Below, in pieces: positions 50,892 through 59,738 of a stretch of 64,000 bases of DNA. The stretch spans positions 37,167 to 101,166 of the forward strand of contig CAMVAT010000008.1 of NCBI GenBank assembly GCA_947165505.1. Direction: 5' to 3'. Numbering within the stretch: the first letter of the stretch is position 1; each line of letters opens with the position of its first letter. A program made the translations under genes and the position numbers. The notes beneath the pieces were generated by a model. The model was given only the letters and a program-made list of their open reading frames with translations. It was not told the origin of the DNA and did not search any database. The stretch comes from an uncultured Prevotellaceae bacterium. GTDB taxonomy: Bacteria; Bacteroidota; Bacteroidia; Bacteroidales; Bacteroidaceae.

Positions 50892-51866
50892 ATGCAGCGT
50901 ATGTCTTACTCACTTACATTGATGATGAAAAAGATCCGCCCCTTCAATCTATCCGAACTCAAAGAGATTCTTTTCTCGTCGGGCTCCGCGCTCGACCCGT
51001 CTGGTCATGACGAACGGCAACAGATGTTGCAAGAGTATTTCGCGCAAAACCTTCTGGTGGCGCGTAATCCTCCTATTCACCGCCTGCTCTCAAAATTGAC
51101 GGGCGAGACGTATCTGCTGCCTGAGATGAGGGTGATGGTGGTCACTAAGGGCGAATCAAATCCGGTGGTCAATTTGGTGCAGCGGCGATACCATGCCGGG
51201 CAAATCTGTTTTCTTAGTCCTAACAGTATCTTGCAATTGGGTGCTTATACGGATGATATTCAGGGATTCGGCATCTCGCTGACCAATGAATTGGCAGCAC
51301 TCGCTTTCCCCGAGGGCTTGCCAAAGGCTTTCGACGGGCACGTGCGCGACTTTAACTTTTCGCTGTCGGCCGATGAGATGGATCAGATGAAACGACTGCA
51401 CGAGGTGCTCTTCCTGATGCAACAGCACAAGGGGCATAGCGCGCAGGCAGTCTTGCATCTGGTGGCGGCCTTCTTGTGTCAGGTGGATGAGTTATGGGAA
51501 AAGCACGAGGGCGAGCAACGCTCTTCAATGTCAAGAGAGCAAAAACTGTTCTCTGATTTCATACAGTTGGTGGGTCGGTTTGCCGTGCAGGAACGAAAAA
51601 TAGAGTTCTATGCCGGCCGGTTGTGCATATCGCCTCGCTATATGAGTACGATCATTCGGCAGGTGAGTGGTAAGGGCGCTAAACAATGGATCGACGAGGC
51701 GGTCATCATCCGGGCGAAAGTGAGCCTCAGGCATTCTGATAAAACAGTGGCTGAGATTGCCGATGAGATGAATTTCGCCAATCCCAGCTTCTTCTGCAAA
51801 TATTTCAAACGACTCACCGGCACCACGCCCCAAAGTGTGCGCGAAGCGCTCAATGATTGCCAATAA
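50892..51866 (+). CDS. AraC-family transcriptional regulator
   Basis: A 324-residue regulator. The N-terminal cupin-like sensor part covers about residues 40-170 (VQRRYHAGQICFLSPNSILQ). The C-terminal AraC double helix-turn-helix covers about 215-320 (LCISPRYMSTIIRQVSGKGA and EIADEMNFANPSFFCKYFKR, ending LTGTTPQSVREAL). It is divergent from the five-gene exporter and probably controls it. Starts at 50892, 50922 and 50925 are all possible; the first gives the longest product. Confidence 0.88.
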   Translation: MQRMSYSLTLMMKKIRPFNLSELKEILFSSGSALDPSGHDERQQMLQEYFAQNLLVARNPPIHRLLSKLTGETYLLPEMRVMVVTKGESNPVVNLVQRRYHAGQICFLSPNSILQLGAYTDDIQGFGISLTNELAALAFPEGLPKAFDGHVRDFNFSLSADEMDQMKRLHEVLFLMQQHKGHSAQAVLHLVAAFLCQVDELWEKHEGEQRSSMSREQKLFSDFIQLVGRFAVQERKIEFYAGRLCISPRYMSTIIRQVSGKGAKQWIDEAVIIRAKVSLRHSDKTVAEIADEMNFANPSFFCKYFKRLTGTTPQSVREALNDCQ

Positions 51867-51890
51867 TCGCCAATAACCGCCAATAACCGA
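51860..51890. repeat. CCAATAACCG 10-bp tandem repeat
   Basis: Three units (GCCAATAATC, GCCAATAACC, GCCAATAACC) right after the AraC stop codon. Confidence 0.7.
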
Positions 51891-51936
51891 AAAAAGGCTG
51901 ATGTCCCCCCAACCATCAACGACATCAGCCTTTTTT
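51891..51936. terminator. Bidirectional terminator between araC and the M6 protease
   Basis: AAAAAGGCTGATGTC (51891-51905) pairs with GACATCAGCCTTTTT (51921-51935), a 15-bp stem with T-runs on both strands. Confidence 0.9.
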
Positions 51937-51963
51937 ACCGTTTTTATTTTTTTTTTTACTTTT

Positions 51964-53439
51964 TTACTTTTTAATTGCTTTTTTACTCACCCGTCCGTTG
52001 CTGTCTCTTACAATGGCGATGCGGCCCATGCGGTAGAGGATCTCTTCTGGGTGCGCGGCCTTTGCTTCGGGGGCATGGATGGCGGTTGCCGCTTCGCTCA
52101 TAAACTCAAACGATACCAGGTTGCCCGTCAACTGTATGTTGGTAATGGGCTTCGACATCAGTTTCTCGCCGTCGATGTTGTCGTAGTTGAGCGTGGCGGC
52201 GGGCTTGGTGTCATTGGTGAGCGCGTCGTTGTATTGATTGGGGTAAGCCCAACCGTTGCTCATGGTGACATACTTTTGATTGTTGGCAGGGATGATGTGA
52301 TAACGATTCTTGGTATAATTATTCACTTCATAATACTTCCATATCGTTTCGTCATAATCTACATGGAAGATGGTGAGCCCCTTGCCGGGTAATGCGCCGT
52401 CCCAGCCTTCCTGCTGGCGGTTTTCCAACAGGTAGTATTCGTCGGGGTGCCCGTCGTTGCGTATCAGGTAGGCTTCGCCCGATTGGGTGAGCGGTGCCAT
52501 GTCTGTGATGTGGGCAGGCGATGACAACTCGGTGGGGGTGAGCCACCCCATATACATCCGTTCGTAAGAGGAATAGCCCGTGGGCAGGAAACCCTTGCCA
52601 TTCATGTTGCCCGAGTCCATCAAATCCCATGACTCGAGCACTCCGCCGTACTGACTGTAAAAGTCGGGGAAGCCGAAGCAATGGCTGTACTCATGGCAGA
52701 TGGTGCCAAAAGTGCCATACGTGTTGCCTCGGGTCAACTCTTGCACACAGCAATAACTGTCGATGTAATAGGGCGAGTCGGCATCGCCTACCGGGTGAGC
52801 CGTGCTCTTGGTATGTCTGCTCAGCCACCCTTGATGGGGCCAGATGCTGTTTGAGCCGCCGCCGTCGTTCATACCTTTGCCGGCATACACAATCAGCAGT
52901 TGGTCGATGTAGCCGTCGTCGTCCCAGTCGTATGCTGGCCAGTCGATGTCTAACGTGTCTAAGATGTCGGCCAGGTCATTGACCAGATATTTCGAGTTTT
53001 CATCATCCTGCTGCGTGCTCCGGTATTTCACTCTCGATTCGCTGAGCGGGATATAATGCAGGTCGAAGGTCAGACGAAACAGCCCGTAACTCTGCTCTAA
53101 AAAATAGTCGCGCACAGAACCGAGGAAGGGCGAGTCGGTCTGAGTGCTGTCGATGTGGATCGTTTCGTTGAATCCTTCCTCGTTGAAAACTCTGTCCCAA
53201 AGTGTACGTGGGTCGCTTTCCATGAACGACTGGTCGCTGAAGGATACCAAAACGACCAACTGACGGAGGTCGCCCAGATAGTGACTGTCGTTGCCGGCAA
53301 GCGTGGCTCGCTGGCGATGGGCTGCCGCCACACGGTCGGGCATCTTCTGTGTGCGGCAACTGCGCATCAGCACCTCTTGTGCTGACACCGACAACAAACA
53401 ACACACGGTGAACAGAATCACCATGCAAAACCGTTTCAT
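51964..53439 (-). CDS. Secreted M6-family (immune inhibitor A-like) metalloprotease
   Basis: A 491-residue exported zinc protease. Signal peptide 1-20 (ends LLSVSA). The zinc site is His249-Glu250-x-x-His253 with Asp259 in CHEYSHCFGFPDF, the HExxHxxGxPD form of M6 peptidases; SWDLMDSGNMNG supplies the Met-turn. A beta-rich C-terminal part follows and the end reads GRIAIVRDSNGRVSKKAIKK, which might be a short sorting tail. ATG 53439 starts the signal peptide. It is convergent with the AraC gene. Confidence 0.9.
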   Translation of the reverse strand: MKRFCMVILFTVCCLLSVSAQEVLMRSCRTQKMPDRVAAAHRQRATLAGNDSHYLGDLRQLVVLVSFSDQSFMESDPRTLWDRVFNEEGFNETIHIDSTQTDSPFLGSVRDYFLEQSYGLFRLTFDLHYIPLSESRVKYRSTQQDDENSKYLVNDLADILDTLDIDWPAYDWDDDGYIDQLLIVYAGKGMNDGGGSNSIWPHQGWLSRHTKSTAHPVGDADSPYYIDSYCCVQELTRGNTYGTFGTICHEYSHCFGFPDFYSQYGGVLESWDLMDSGNMNGKGFLPTGYSSYERMYMGWLTPTELSSPAHITDMAPLTQSGEAYLIRNDGHPDEYYLLENRQQEGWDGALPGKGLTIFHVDYDETIWKYYEVNNYTKNRYHIIPANNQKYVTMSNGWAYPNQYNDALTNDTKPAATLNYDNIDGEKLMSKPITNIQLTGNLVSFEFMSEAATAIHAPEAKAAHPEEILYRMGRIAIVRDSNGRVSKKAIKK

Positions 53440-53488
53440 GCTTCTATCCTTCATACGTCCTATCATTAACCACTTCACTACTCGAGTA

Positions 53489-54724
53489 TTACATAGACAT
53501 AAGCGTGGTCATCAGTTCGCGCAGCCTCAGCATGCCATAGCCGCCGCTCACACAGCTCACCTCGTCGTATTCCTTCACCTCGTCGGGTACGATGCCGCGG
53601 TGCCACGTCAGAAACGGCACGGGTTCTTTCACGTGCGTGCGTGTTTCCACCGGGGTGGGGTGGTCGGGCAGCACGGTGATGCACACGGGCTCGGCCCATG
53701 TCTTCACCTCATTGTAGATGGGCTCCACCATGCGGCGGTCCAGATTCTCGATGGTGCGCAATTTCAGTTCCAGGTCGCCGTCGTGACCGGCCTCGTCGCT
53801 CGCCTCCACATGCACGAATACAAAGTCCTGATGCCGCAGCGCTTCGATGGCGGCCTGGCATTTGCCCTCGTAGTTGGTGTCCCACAGACCGGTGGCTCCC
53901 TCCACTTCTACAATGTCGAGCCCGGCGTAGTGGCCGATGCCGCGTATCAAATCGACGGCCGAGATGACCGAACCGCTCTTCACCTGCGGGAACTGCTCTT
54001 GCAGCGTCTGCATCTTCGGGCGGTAGCCGCCGCTCCAAGGCCAGATAGAGTTGGCCTGACGCTCTCCCTTGGCTGCTTTCGCCACGTTGTAGGGGTGTTT
54101 CGACAGCAACTCCTGCGAACGCAAAATCAGGTCGTTTACCAAGTCGGCGGTCTCTTGGGCCGTCATGCGCCCCTCTTCCACGGGGGCGTCGGCTTCGGGG
54201 CGCACCAGCAACTCACGCCACGGCTCATTGGGATGGTCATGGGGTGGGGCGCACACGATATGTTTGCTGCCGCCGCGTATCACGAGCAGATGGCGATACT
54301 GGATGCCGGTGATGAAACGCACCCGGTCGTCGGCCAAGTGCTCGTTCAAGTATTGGATGAGCACATCTGCGTCAACGGTCTGAAGATTACCGCCGTTATG
54401 GGTGATGATGCGACCGTCTTCCAACGTGATGATGTTGCACCGGATGGCCATGTCGTCGGGGCGCATCTCGTAGCCGATAGAAGCGGCCTCAAGCGGTCCG
54501 CGCCCTTCATATACCTCATCAAGGTCGTAACCTAATATGGCGGTGTTGGCGACTTCCGAACCCGGTGGAAAACCGTCGGGCACGGTCACCAGACGTCCCG
54601 TGCGCCCTTTCTTGGCCAGCAGGTCCATGTACGGGGTGTCGGCATACTGCAATAACGTCTTGCCGCCCAGTCGCTCCACTGCATGGTCGGCCATGCCGTC
54701 GCCTAATATAATAATATGTTTCAT
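53489..54724 (-). CDS. ApgM-like protein, probable homoserine kinase
   Basis: A 411-residue alkaline-phosphatase-superfamily protein of the archaeal cofactor-independent phosphoglycerate mutase type. N-terminal metal motif MKHIIILGDGMADH; PDGFPPGSEVANTAILGYD contains the phosphoryl-accepting Ser region; HVEASDEAGHDGD and LPDHPTPVETRTH give the other metal ligands. Family TIGR02535 is a proposed homoserine kinase because it clusters with thrA and thrC, and a Bacteroides member is reported to act so. Here it lies 19 bases after thrA, and no GHMP-type thrB is seen. I therefore favour homoserine kinase over glycolysis. ATG 54724. Confidence 0.85.
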   Translation of the reverse strand: MKHIIILGDGMADHAVERLGGKTLLQYADTPYMDLLAKKGRTGRLVTVPDGFPPGSEVANTAILGYDLDEVYEGRGPLEAASIGYEMRPDDMAIRCNIITLEDGRIITHNGGNLQTVDADVLIQYLNEHLADDRVRFITGIQYRHLLVIRGGSKHIVCAPPHDHPNEPWRELLVRPEADAPVEEGRMTAQETADLVNDLILRSQELLSKHPYNVAKAAKGERQANSIWPWSGGYRPKMQTLQEQFPQVKSGSVISAVDLIRGIGHYAGLDIVEVEGATGLWDTNYEGKCQAAIEALRHQDFVFVHVEASDEAGHDGDLELKLRTIENLDRRMVEPIYNEVKTWAEPVCITVLPDHPTPVETRTHVKEPVPFLTWHRGIVPDEVKEYDEVSCVSGGYGMLRLRELMTTLMSM

Positions 54725-54743
54725 GTGTTGAGTGTTTAGTGTT

Positions 54744-57179
54744 CTACACATTCGCCACCGACATGATGTTGGCGAAGACACCGGCAGCGGTCACACTGGC
54801 TCCGGCTCCATAGCCTTGTATTTGCATCGGGTATTCCTTATACCGTTCGGTGGTCAGCATCACGATGTTGTTCGACCCTTCAAGGTTATAGAAGGGGTGC
54901 CCTTTCTCTACTTCTTGTAGCGACACGCTGGCTTTGCCCATTTCCATCTTGGCCACGAAGCGCCAGCGCTTGCCCTCCTGCTCCAGCACTTTGCGCCGTG
55001 ACTCGAAGTCGGCGTCCAACTCGGGCAGATGCTCCCAAAACGACTCTACACTGCCCTCAAACATCGCCTCGGGCACGAACAGGCGTTTCTCCACGTCGGC
55101 CTGCTCAATCTTATAACCGGCCTCGCGCGTCAGTATCACCAACTTGCGTATCACATCGGTGCCGCTCAGGTCGATGCGTGGGTCGGGTTCGGCATAACCT
55201 TGCTCCTTGGCGCGGCGAACGGTCTCAGAGAAAGGCACGTCGCTGGATATCTCGTTGAAGATGAAGTTGAGCGTGCCGCTCAGCACGGCCTCAATCTTCA
55301 GAATATGGTCGCCCGAGTTGCGCAGGTCGTTGATGGTGCCGATGATGGGCAGACCGGCGCCCACGTTGGTCTCAAAGCGGTATTTCACACCGCGCGACAG
55401 GGCGGTCTGCTTCAACCGCATATACTGGTCGTAATCCGACGAGGCGGCTATCTTGTTGGCGGCCACCACGCTGATATTGTGCTCTAAGAAGGTCTGATAG
55501 AGCGAGGCTACCTCTTTGCTCGCCGTGCAATCCACAAACACGCTGTTGAAGATGTTCATGCCCAGCACTTCGTCGCGCAGACGGGTCAGGTTGCTCGGCT
55601 CCGACTCCTTCAGCAGCTCGCGGTAGTTGTCTAAGGCTATTCCGTCGCGGTCGAAGATGGCGTTCTTCGAACTGGCAATGCCCACTACGTTCAGTTTCAA
55701 TCGGTTGCGCTCTTTCAGCTCTTCATACTGCGAGCGTATCTGCTCGATGAGCTTGCTGCCCACGGTGCCAATGCCGCAGATAAACAGGTTGAGCACCTTG
55801 TATTCCGACAGGAAGAACGAGTCGTGCAGCACGTTGAGCGACTTGCGCAGCAGCTTCGACTCCACCACAAACGAGATGTTGGTCTCCGAGGCTCCTTGCG
55901 CACAGGCGATGACGCTGATGCCGCTGCGGCCAAGGGTGCCGAACAGCTTGCCGGCGATGCCGGGCGTGTGCTTCATGTTCTCGCCCACGATGGCGATGGT
56001 GGCCAGACCGCTCTCGGCGTGCATCGGAAACATGGCTCCGGTGAGTATCTCTTTGGCAAACTCGTTGTTCAGCACGTTCACGGCCTGCGTGGCGTCTTCG
56101 TCGCGCACACCGATGCTGGTGGAGTTTTCCGACGAGGCCTGCGACACCATGAACACTGAGATGCCATTGTCGGCCAAGGCGGTGAAGATGCGGCGGTTCA
56201 CGCCGATCACGCCCACCATCGACAGTCCCGTCACTGTGATGAGGGTCGTACCCTTGATGCTCGATATGCCCTTGATGGGCTTGCGGTCGTTTTCTATCTT
56301 GTCTTTGATTACGGTGCCCGGAGCCGACGGGTTGAAGGTGTTTTTTACCTTGATAGGAATATTCTTGATGCAAACGGGATAGATAGTCGGGGGATAGATG
56401 ACCTTGGCACCGAAGTTGCACAGCTCCATCGCCTCGATGTAACTGAGCTCGTTGATGGTATAGGCCGACTTGATGACACGGGGGTCGGCGGTCATGAAAC
56501 CATCTACATCAGTCCATATCTCCAGCACTTCGGCATCCAGCGCGGCGGCGATGATGGCGGCGGTATAGTCGCTGCCGCCACGCCCCAGGTTGGTGGTCTC
56601 GCCACTGTCGCGGTCGCGGCTGATGAAACCCGGCACCAGCGCCACCTTGGGCATATCGGCAAAGGCCTCGCGCACCAGGCGGTTGGTCAGCTCGCTGTCC
56701 AGTGAGTGCTTGCCGTTCTTGCGCTCGGTCTTGATAAAGGTGCGGGCGTCATACCACTTGGCGCCTTTCACCAGAGTGGCCACGATGTTTGAGCTCAGAC
56801 GCTCGCCGTAACTCACTATCGCATCCTGCGTCTTCTCGCTCAAGTCATGAACCAGATATACGCCGAAGAAAATGCTCTTCAACTGCTCGAAGAGAGAATC
56901 TACGGTACTGAATAAGTCTTCACGTTTCTTGGGGTCGGTGATGATGGTGTCTATCATGCGGTGATGGCGGTCAACCATCGACTCAAACTCATCACGGTAG
57001 CGCTGGTCGCCGGCTACGGCCAACTTAGAGGTGGTAATCAACTTGTCAGTGATGCCTCCAAGCGCACTGACGACGACTACTATCGGCTGATGCTTCGATT
57101 CAGCCTCTACAATACGTTTTAAGCACTGAATGCTCTTAACGGAACCAACGGATGTTCCGCCGAATTTTAATACTTTCAT
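54744..57179 (-). CDS. thrA: Bifunctional aspartokinase / homoserine dehydrogenase
   Basis: An 811-residue enzyme for the first and third steps of threonine and methionine synthesis. The aspartokinase part (1 to ~290) starts MKVLKFGGTSVGS and holds NLGRGGSDYTAAIIAAAL. Two ACT regulatory domains (about 310-455) follow (VTGLSMVGVIGVNRRIF, ATIAIVGENMKHTPGIA). The homoserine dehydrogenase part (from ~460) has the NAD motif FICGIGTVGSKL and FETNVGAGLPIIGTI, ending with the GYGAGASVTAAGVFANI segment. Threonine feedback through the ACT domains is expected for the family. Homoserine kinase-like gene follows. Confidence 0.96.
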   Translation of the reverse strand: MKVLKFGGTSVGSVKSIQCLKRIVEAESKHQPIVVVVSALGGITDKLITTSKLAVAGDQRYRDEFESMVDRHHRMIDTIITDPKKREDLFSTVDSLFEQLKSIFFGVYLVHDLSEKTQDAIVSYGERLSSNIVATLVKGAKWYDARTFIKTERKNGKHSLDSELTNRLVREAFADMPKVALVPGFISRDRDSGETTNLGRGGSDYTAAIIAAALDAEVLEIWTDVDGFMTADPRVIKSAYTINELSYIEAMELCNFGAKVIYPPTIYPVCIKNIPIKVKNTFNPSAPGTVIKDKIENDRKPIKGISSIKGTTLITVTGLSMVGVIGVNRRIFTALADNGISVFMVSQASSENSTSIGVRDEDATQAVNVLNNEFAKEILTGAMFPMHAESGLATIAIVGENMKHTPGIAGKLFGTLGRSGISVIACAQGASETNISFVVESKLLRKSLNVLHDSFFLSEYKVLNLFICGIGTVGSKLIEQIRSQYEELKERNRLKLNVVGIASSKNAIFDRDGIALDNYRELLKESEPSNLTRLRDEVLGMNIFNSVFVDCTASKEVASLYQTFLEHNISVVAANKIAASSDYDQYMRLKQTALSRGVKYRFETNVGAGLPIIGTINDLRNSGDHILKIEAVLSGTLNFIFNEISSDVPFSETVRRAKEQGYAEPDPRIDLSGTDVIRKLVILTREAGYKIEQADVEKRLFVPEAMFEGSVESFWEHLPELDADFESRRKVLEQEGKRWRFVAKMEMGKASVSLQEVEKGHPFYNLEGSNNIVMLTTERYKEYPMQIQGYGAGASVTAAGVFANIMSVANV

Positions 57180-57280
57180 TGTTTTCTGTTATGTTCGTTG
57201 GTACCCCCTCACAACGGGGGATTCTGCCAATCTGTTTGCATTAGCGGCTGCAAAAATACAACTTTATTTCCAAATTCACA

Positions 57281-57583
57281 TCATTCTATCGAAAAATGTT
57301 TGCGATGGCATATAGAAACCTCAGTTCGCGTCGTATTCATACTCTGTAGTCTCGTCGGCGTTGTCTGTGACTGCATCGCTCCCTCGTAGGTGGGGGTGTT
57401 GTCCGACTCGTTGTCATAGACCTGTGTCAGCTGATTTCCGTCGTATTCCATCTCCAAGTCGTCGATGCATCCGTAAGAATCGTCATCGAGTTGGCCGCTT
57501 CGCTGCATGTATGTCATTTTTTGTCTAGCATCATTGGCTTGATTATTTCCCCCGTCCTGGGGAGCAGGATGAAAATGTATCAA
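57281..57583 (-). pseudogene. Rhs (YD-repeat) protein fragment
   Basis: An open frame of 100 residues whose middle resembles Bacteroidota Rhs repeat text: DDLEMEYDGNQLTQVYDN followed by TPTYEGAM. There is no Rhs core and no start with a signal. The rest (RLQSMNTTRTEVSI) matches nothing. It is read as a broken piece of a large Rhs gene. It lies downstream of a small ORF and a second Rhs fragment on the same strand. Confidence 0.6.
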
Positions 57584-57617
57584 TTGTAACTTCTTTCTGG
57601 CGTTTTATGGGGGGATT

Positions 57618-57974
57618 TTATATTCCTTTGACGGTTATAGTTATTGTGTCTCGAGATGTTTCATTTACTTTTTGTCGTAAAATAACTTGTAAAATACCCA
57701 ATTTCTTGTGCCAGATGACATCTTCTACAGTGTCTCGTACGAAGCACTTATTGTCATATACTATCTTTCCATCTACATACACAGTCATATAACTTGCCAT
57801 TGTTGCATTGCCCAAATCCTTCTCAATCTGTATCTTAGTATTATCAAGTATGCCATCGTACATTAATTCAGAATTTCCGGAACAACAATTTACGGCAACA
57901 CTAAATATCCCTATTATAATTCCTAAACACAGGATAAAGAAAACTACAAATAAGAAGTTAAACCATTTTTTCAT
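57618..57974 (-). CDS. Small membrane-anchored protein between Rhs fragments
   Basis: A 118-residue protein with one N-terminal hydrophobic segment (FLFVVFFILCLGIIIGIFSV), a Cys pair (NCCSGN) and a small beta-rich domain (MTVYVDGKIVYDNKCFV, DTITITVKGI). Base composition is more A/T-rich than the surroundings. No family is recognised. Its place right after an Rhs C-terminal remnant fits an immunity or effector-associated gene, but that rests on position only. Confidence 0.55.
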   Translation of the reverse strand: MKKWFNFLFVVFFILCLGIIIGIFSVAVNCCSGNSELMYDGILDNTKIQIEKDLGNATMASYMTVYVDGKIVYDNKCFVRDTVEDVIWHKKLGILQVILRQKVNETSRDTITITVKGI

Positions 57975-58004
57975 AGACTGCTTACTTAAACTGATATCCT
58001 TGGC

Positions 58005-58181
58005 CTATCCAATATTGATCTTGCCGTTGTATTTGTAGGGCTGCACGCTGCCGCCCGTCACTCCGGCGGCTCCGCCCGAGGTGGTGGCAGTGGCGGTGCC
58101 CGCAGCGTTGAGCCCGAGCGAGATGACAGGGTCTTCCGACACCATGATTTTCTCTCCGTCAGCGTTGTATGTGTAGTGCAT
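58005..58181 (-). pseudogene. Rhs core-end fragment (YKYNGK motif)
   Basis: A 58-residue reading frame: HYTYNADGEKIMVSED, an Ala/Gly/Thr-rich middle and QPYKYNGKINIG before the stop. 'YNADGEK' and 'QPYKYNGK' are hallmarks of the Rhs repeat-associated core in Bacteroidota, where the text normally continues with ELD. Here it stops after six residues, and upstream the frame continues only to about 58200 before A/T-rich DNA. It is a truncated remnant. Confidence 0.65.
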
Positions 58182-58496
58182 GGTAGAATCCTCCCTACAA
58201 AAACCACCTGCGAATGCAAGTTTGCTGCAAAGTTATAAAAAAGTTTTAAAATTTCATCATTAGTCAATCAAATTATTTTCCATGGCTTTGATTGACGCGA
58301 CTTTTGCACAACTACTATTCAACGATTGCAGCAAGTTGTCGTTTGTACGAAAAAGTCATGTCAGGGACCCAATGCCTTGATGTAGATGGCTAAAATAACG
58401 CATTTTTGGCCGATTATCTGCAAAAAATAATAAAAATGTTCGTCATATCACAATTTTTTGCTAACTTTGGGCGTAATTTCTAAAAAGCTAATAAAC
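58182..58496. other. A/T-rich region without a recognised gene
   Basis: Apart from a minus-strand TAACTTTG box (58235-58228) and a plus-strand TAACTTTG box (58462-58469, probably for the MORN gene), nothing coding is seen in these 315 bases. Confidence 0.6.
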
Positions 58497-59609
58497 GTGA
58501 GATACAAGATACTATTATTCATCATGCTGTTCATCCCTGTTGTGGCAGGGGCACAGAAAATTTCTTTGGGCTCGCTCATTACCAAAGAAGGCAATGAGTA
58601 CCAAGGCGAAATCGTGTCGAACAAACCACACGGAAAAGGAACGATGAAGTTCCGCAACGGCGATTCATACGAGGGCGAGTTTGTCAAAGGCAAACGACAA
58701 GGTTATGGCATCTATGTCTTTGCCGACGGCGAAAGGTACGAAGGACAGTGGCAACAAAACCAACGACACGGACAGGGCACCTTCTTCTTCCTTAATAATA
58801 ATAAGTATGAGGGCATGTGGTATCGCGACCAACAGCACGGCAAGGGCACCATGTATTACTTCAACGGCGACCGATACGAGGGTGGGTGGTACCGCGATAA
58901 GCGCGAAGGACAAGGACGCTATACCTTTGCCGCAGGACAGTATTACGAGGGGATGTGGAAAAACGACATGAAAAACGGGGCGGGGTTCTTCGACTGGGCC
59001 GACGGCTCCTCATATCGGGGCAACTGGGTCAACAACGAACGGTCGGGGCAGGGACTCTATATCTATGCCTCGGGCGATATCTATAACGGCACATGGAGCC
59101 ACGACCTGCAAGATGGAAAAGGGAAATACACATTCCAGAACGGTGATGAATACAACGGCTCTTACGTCAGGGGCGAACGCACGGGCGACGGGCATATCAA
59201 ATTCGCTAATGGCGATGTATATAGCGGGCACTTCAACCACGGCGACAAGTCGGGAATGGGTACCTTCACCTGGAGCAACGGCGACAGCTATGTGGGCAAC
59301 TGGGCCAACGACAAACAGCACGGGCGCGGAAAACTGACCAAAAAGAACGGCGACGTGTTCGACGGTGAGTTCCGCAACGGACAGCCCGACGGCACCATCA
59401 TATTCCATGGGCACGATGGCACCCGATTCCGTGGCACATACAAGAAAGGACTGCGCAACGGACCCGCCATCGAGGAGACGAAAGACGGCAAACGATTTGA
59501 AGGCTCCTACAAAAACGGCGAGCGCGACGGCGACTTCATCGAGAAAGACCGCAACGGACAAATCACGGCTCGCGGCACCTACCAAAACGGACGACGCATC
59601 GAACAGTGA
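58497..59609 (+). CDS. Secreted MORN-repeat protein
   Basis: A 370-residue protein with a Sec signal peptide (RYKILLFIMLFIPVVAGAQ) followed by about 14 tandem 23-residue MORN repeats of the form YEGxWxxxxxHGxGxxxFxxGD; the last three are diverged. MORN repeats form a curved beta sheet that binds lipids or proteins. No other domain is present, so it is probably an envelope scaffold. The start is GTG at 58497, right before the signal peptide; the open frame extends to 58458 without support. A TAACTTTG box lies 28 bases upstream. Confidence 0.85.
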   Translation: MRYKILLFIMLFIPVVAGAQKISLGSLITKEGNEYQGEIVSNKPHGKGTMKFRNGDSYEGEFVKGKRQGYGIYVFADGERYEGQWQQNQRHGQGTFFFLNNNKYEGMWYRDQQHGKGTMYYFNGDRYEGGWYRDKREGQGRYTFAAGQYYEGMWKNDMKNGAGFFDWADGSSYRGNWVNNERSGQGLYIYASGDIYNGTWSHDLQDGKGKYTFQNGDEYNGSYVRGERTGDGHIKFANGDVYSGHFNHGDKSGMGTFTWSNGDSYVGNWANDKQHGRGKLTKKNGDVFDGEFRNGQPDGTIIFHGHDGTRFRGTYKKGLRNGPAIEETKDGKRFEGSYKNGERDGDFIEKDRNGQITARGTYQNGRRIEQ

Positions 59610-59725
59610 ACAATTCACAATTCATAATTCATAATTGATAATTCACAATTAATTATTCACCAATAGCTTCTCACATCACTCCAGCGCGAGTACCCCTCCT
59701 TGGGAGGGGGTACGGGGGAGGCTCC
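59608..59725. repeat. AATTCACAATT minisatellite and GC-rich palindrome
   Basis: AACAATTCACAATTCATAAT units (59608-59655) and a palindrome ACCCCTCCTTGGGAGGGGG + TACGGGGGAGGC (59691-59725). This repeats the pairing seen at 48205-48350. Confidence 0.85.
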
Positions 59726-59738
59726 CAACATTCATATC

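Noticed and set aside
53489..54724. Glycolytic phosphoglycerate mutase as the main function of the ApgM-like gene.
   Set aside because: Its place 19 bases after thrA and the known proposed homoserine kinase family make threonine synthesis more likely; mutase activity is not excluded.
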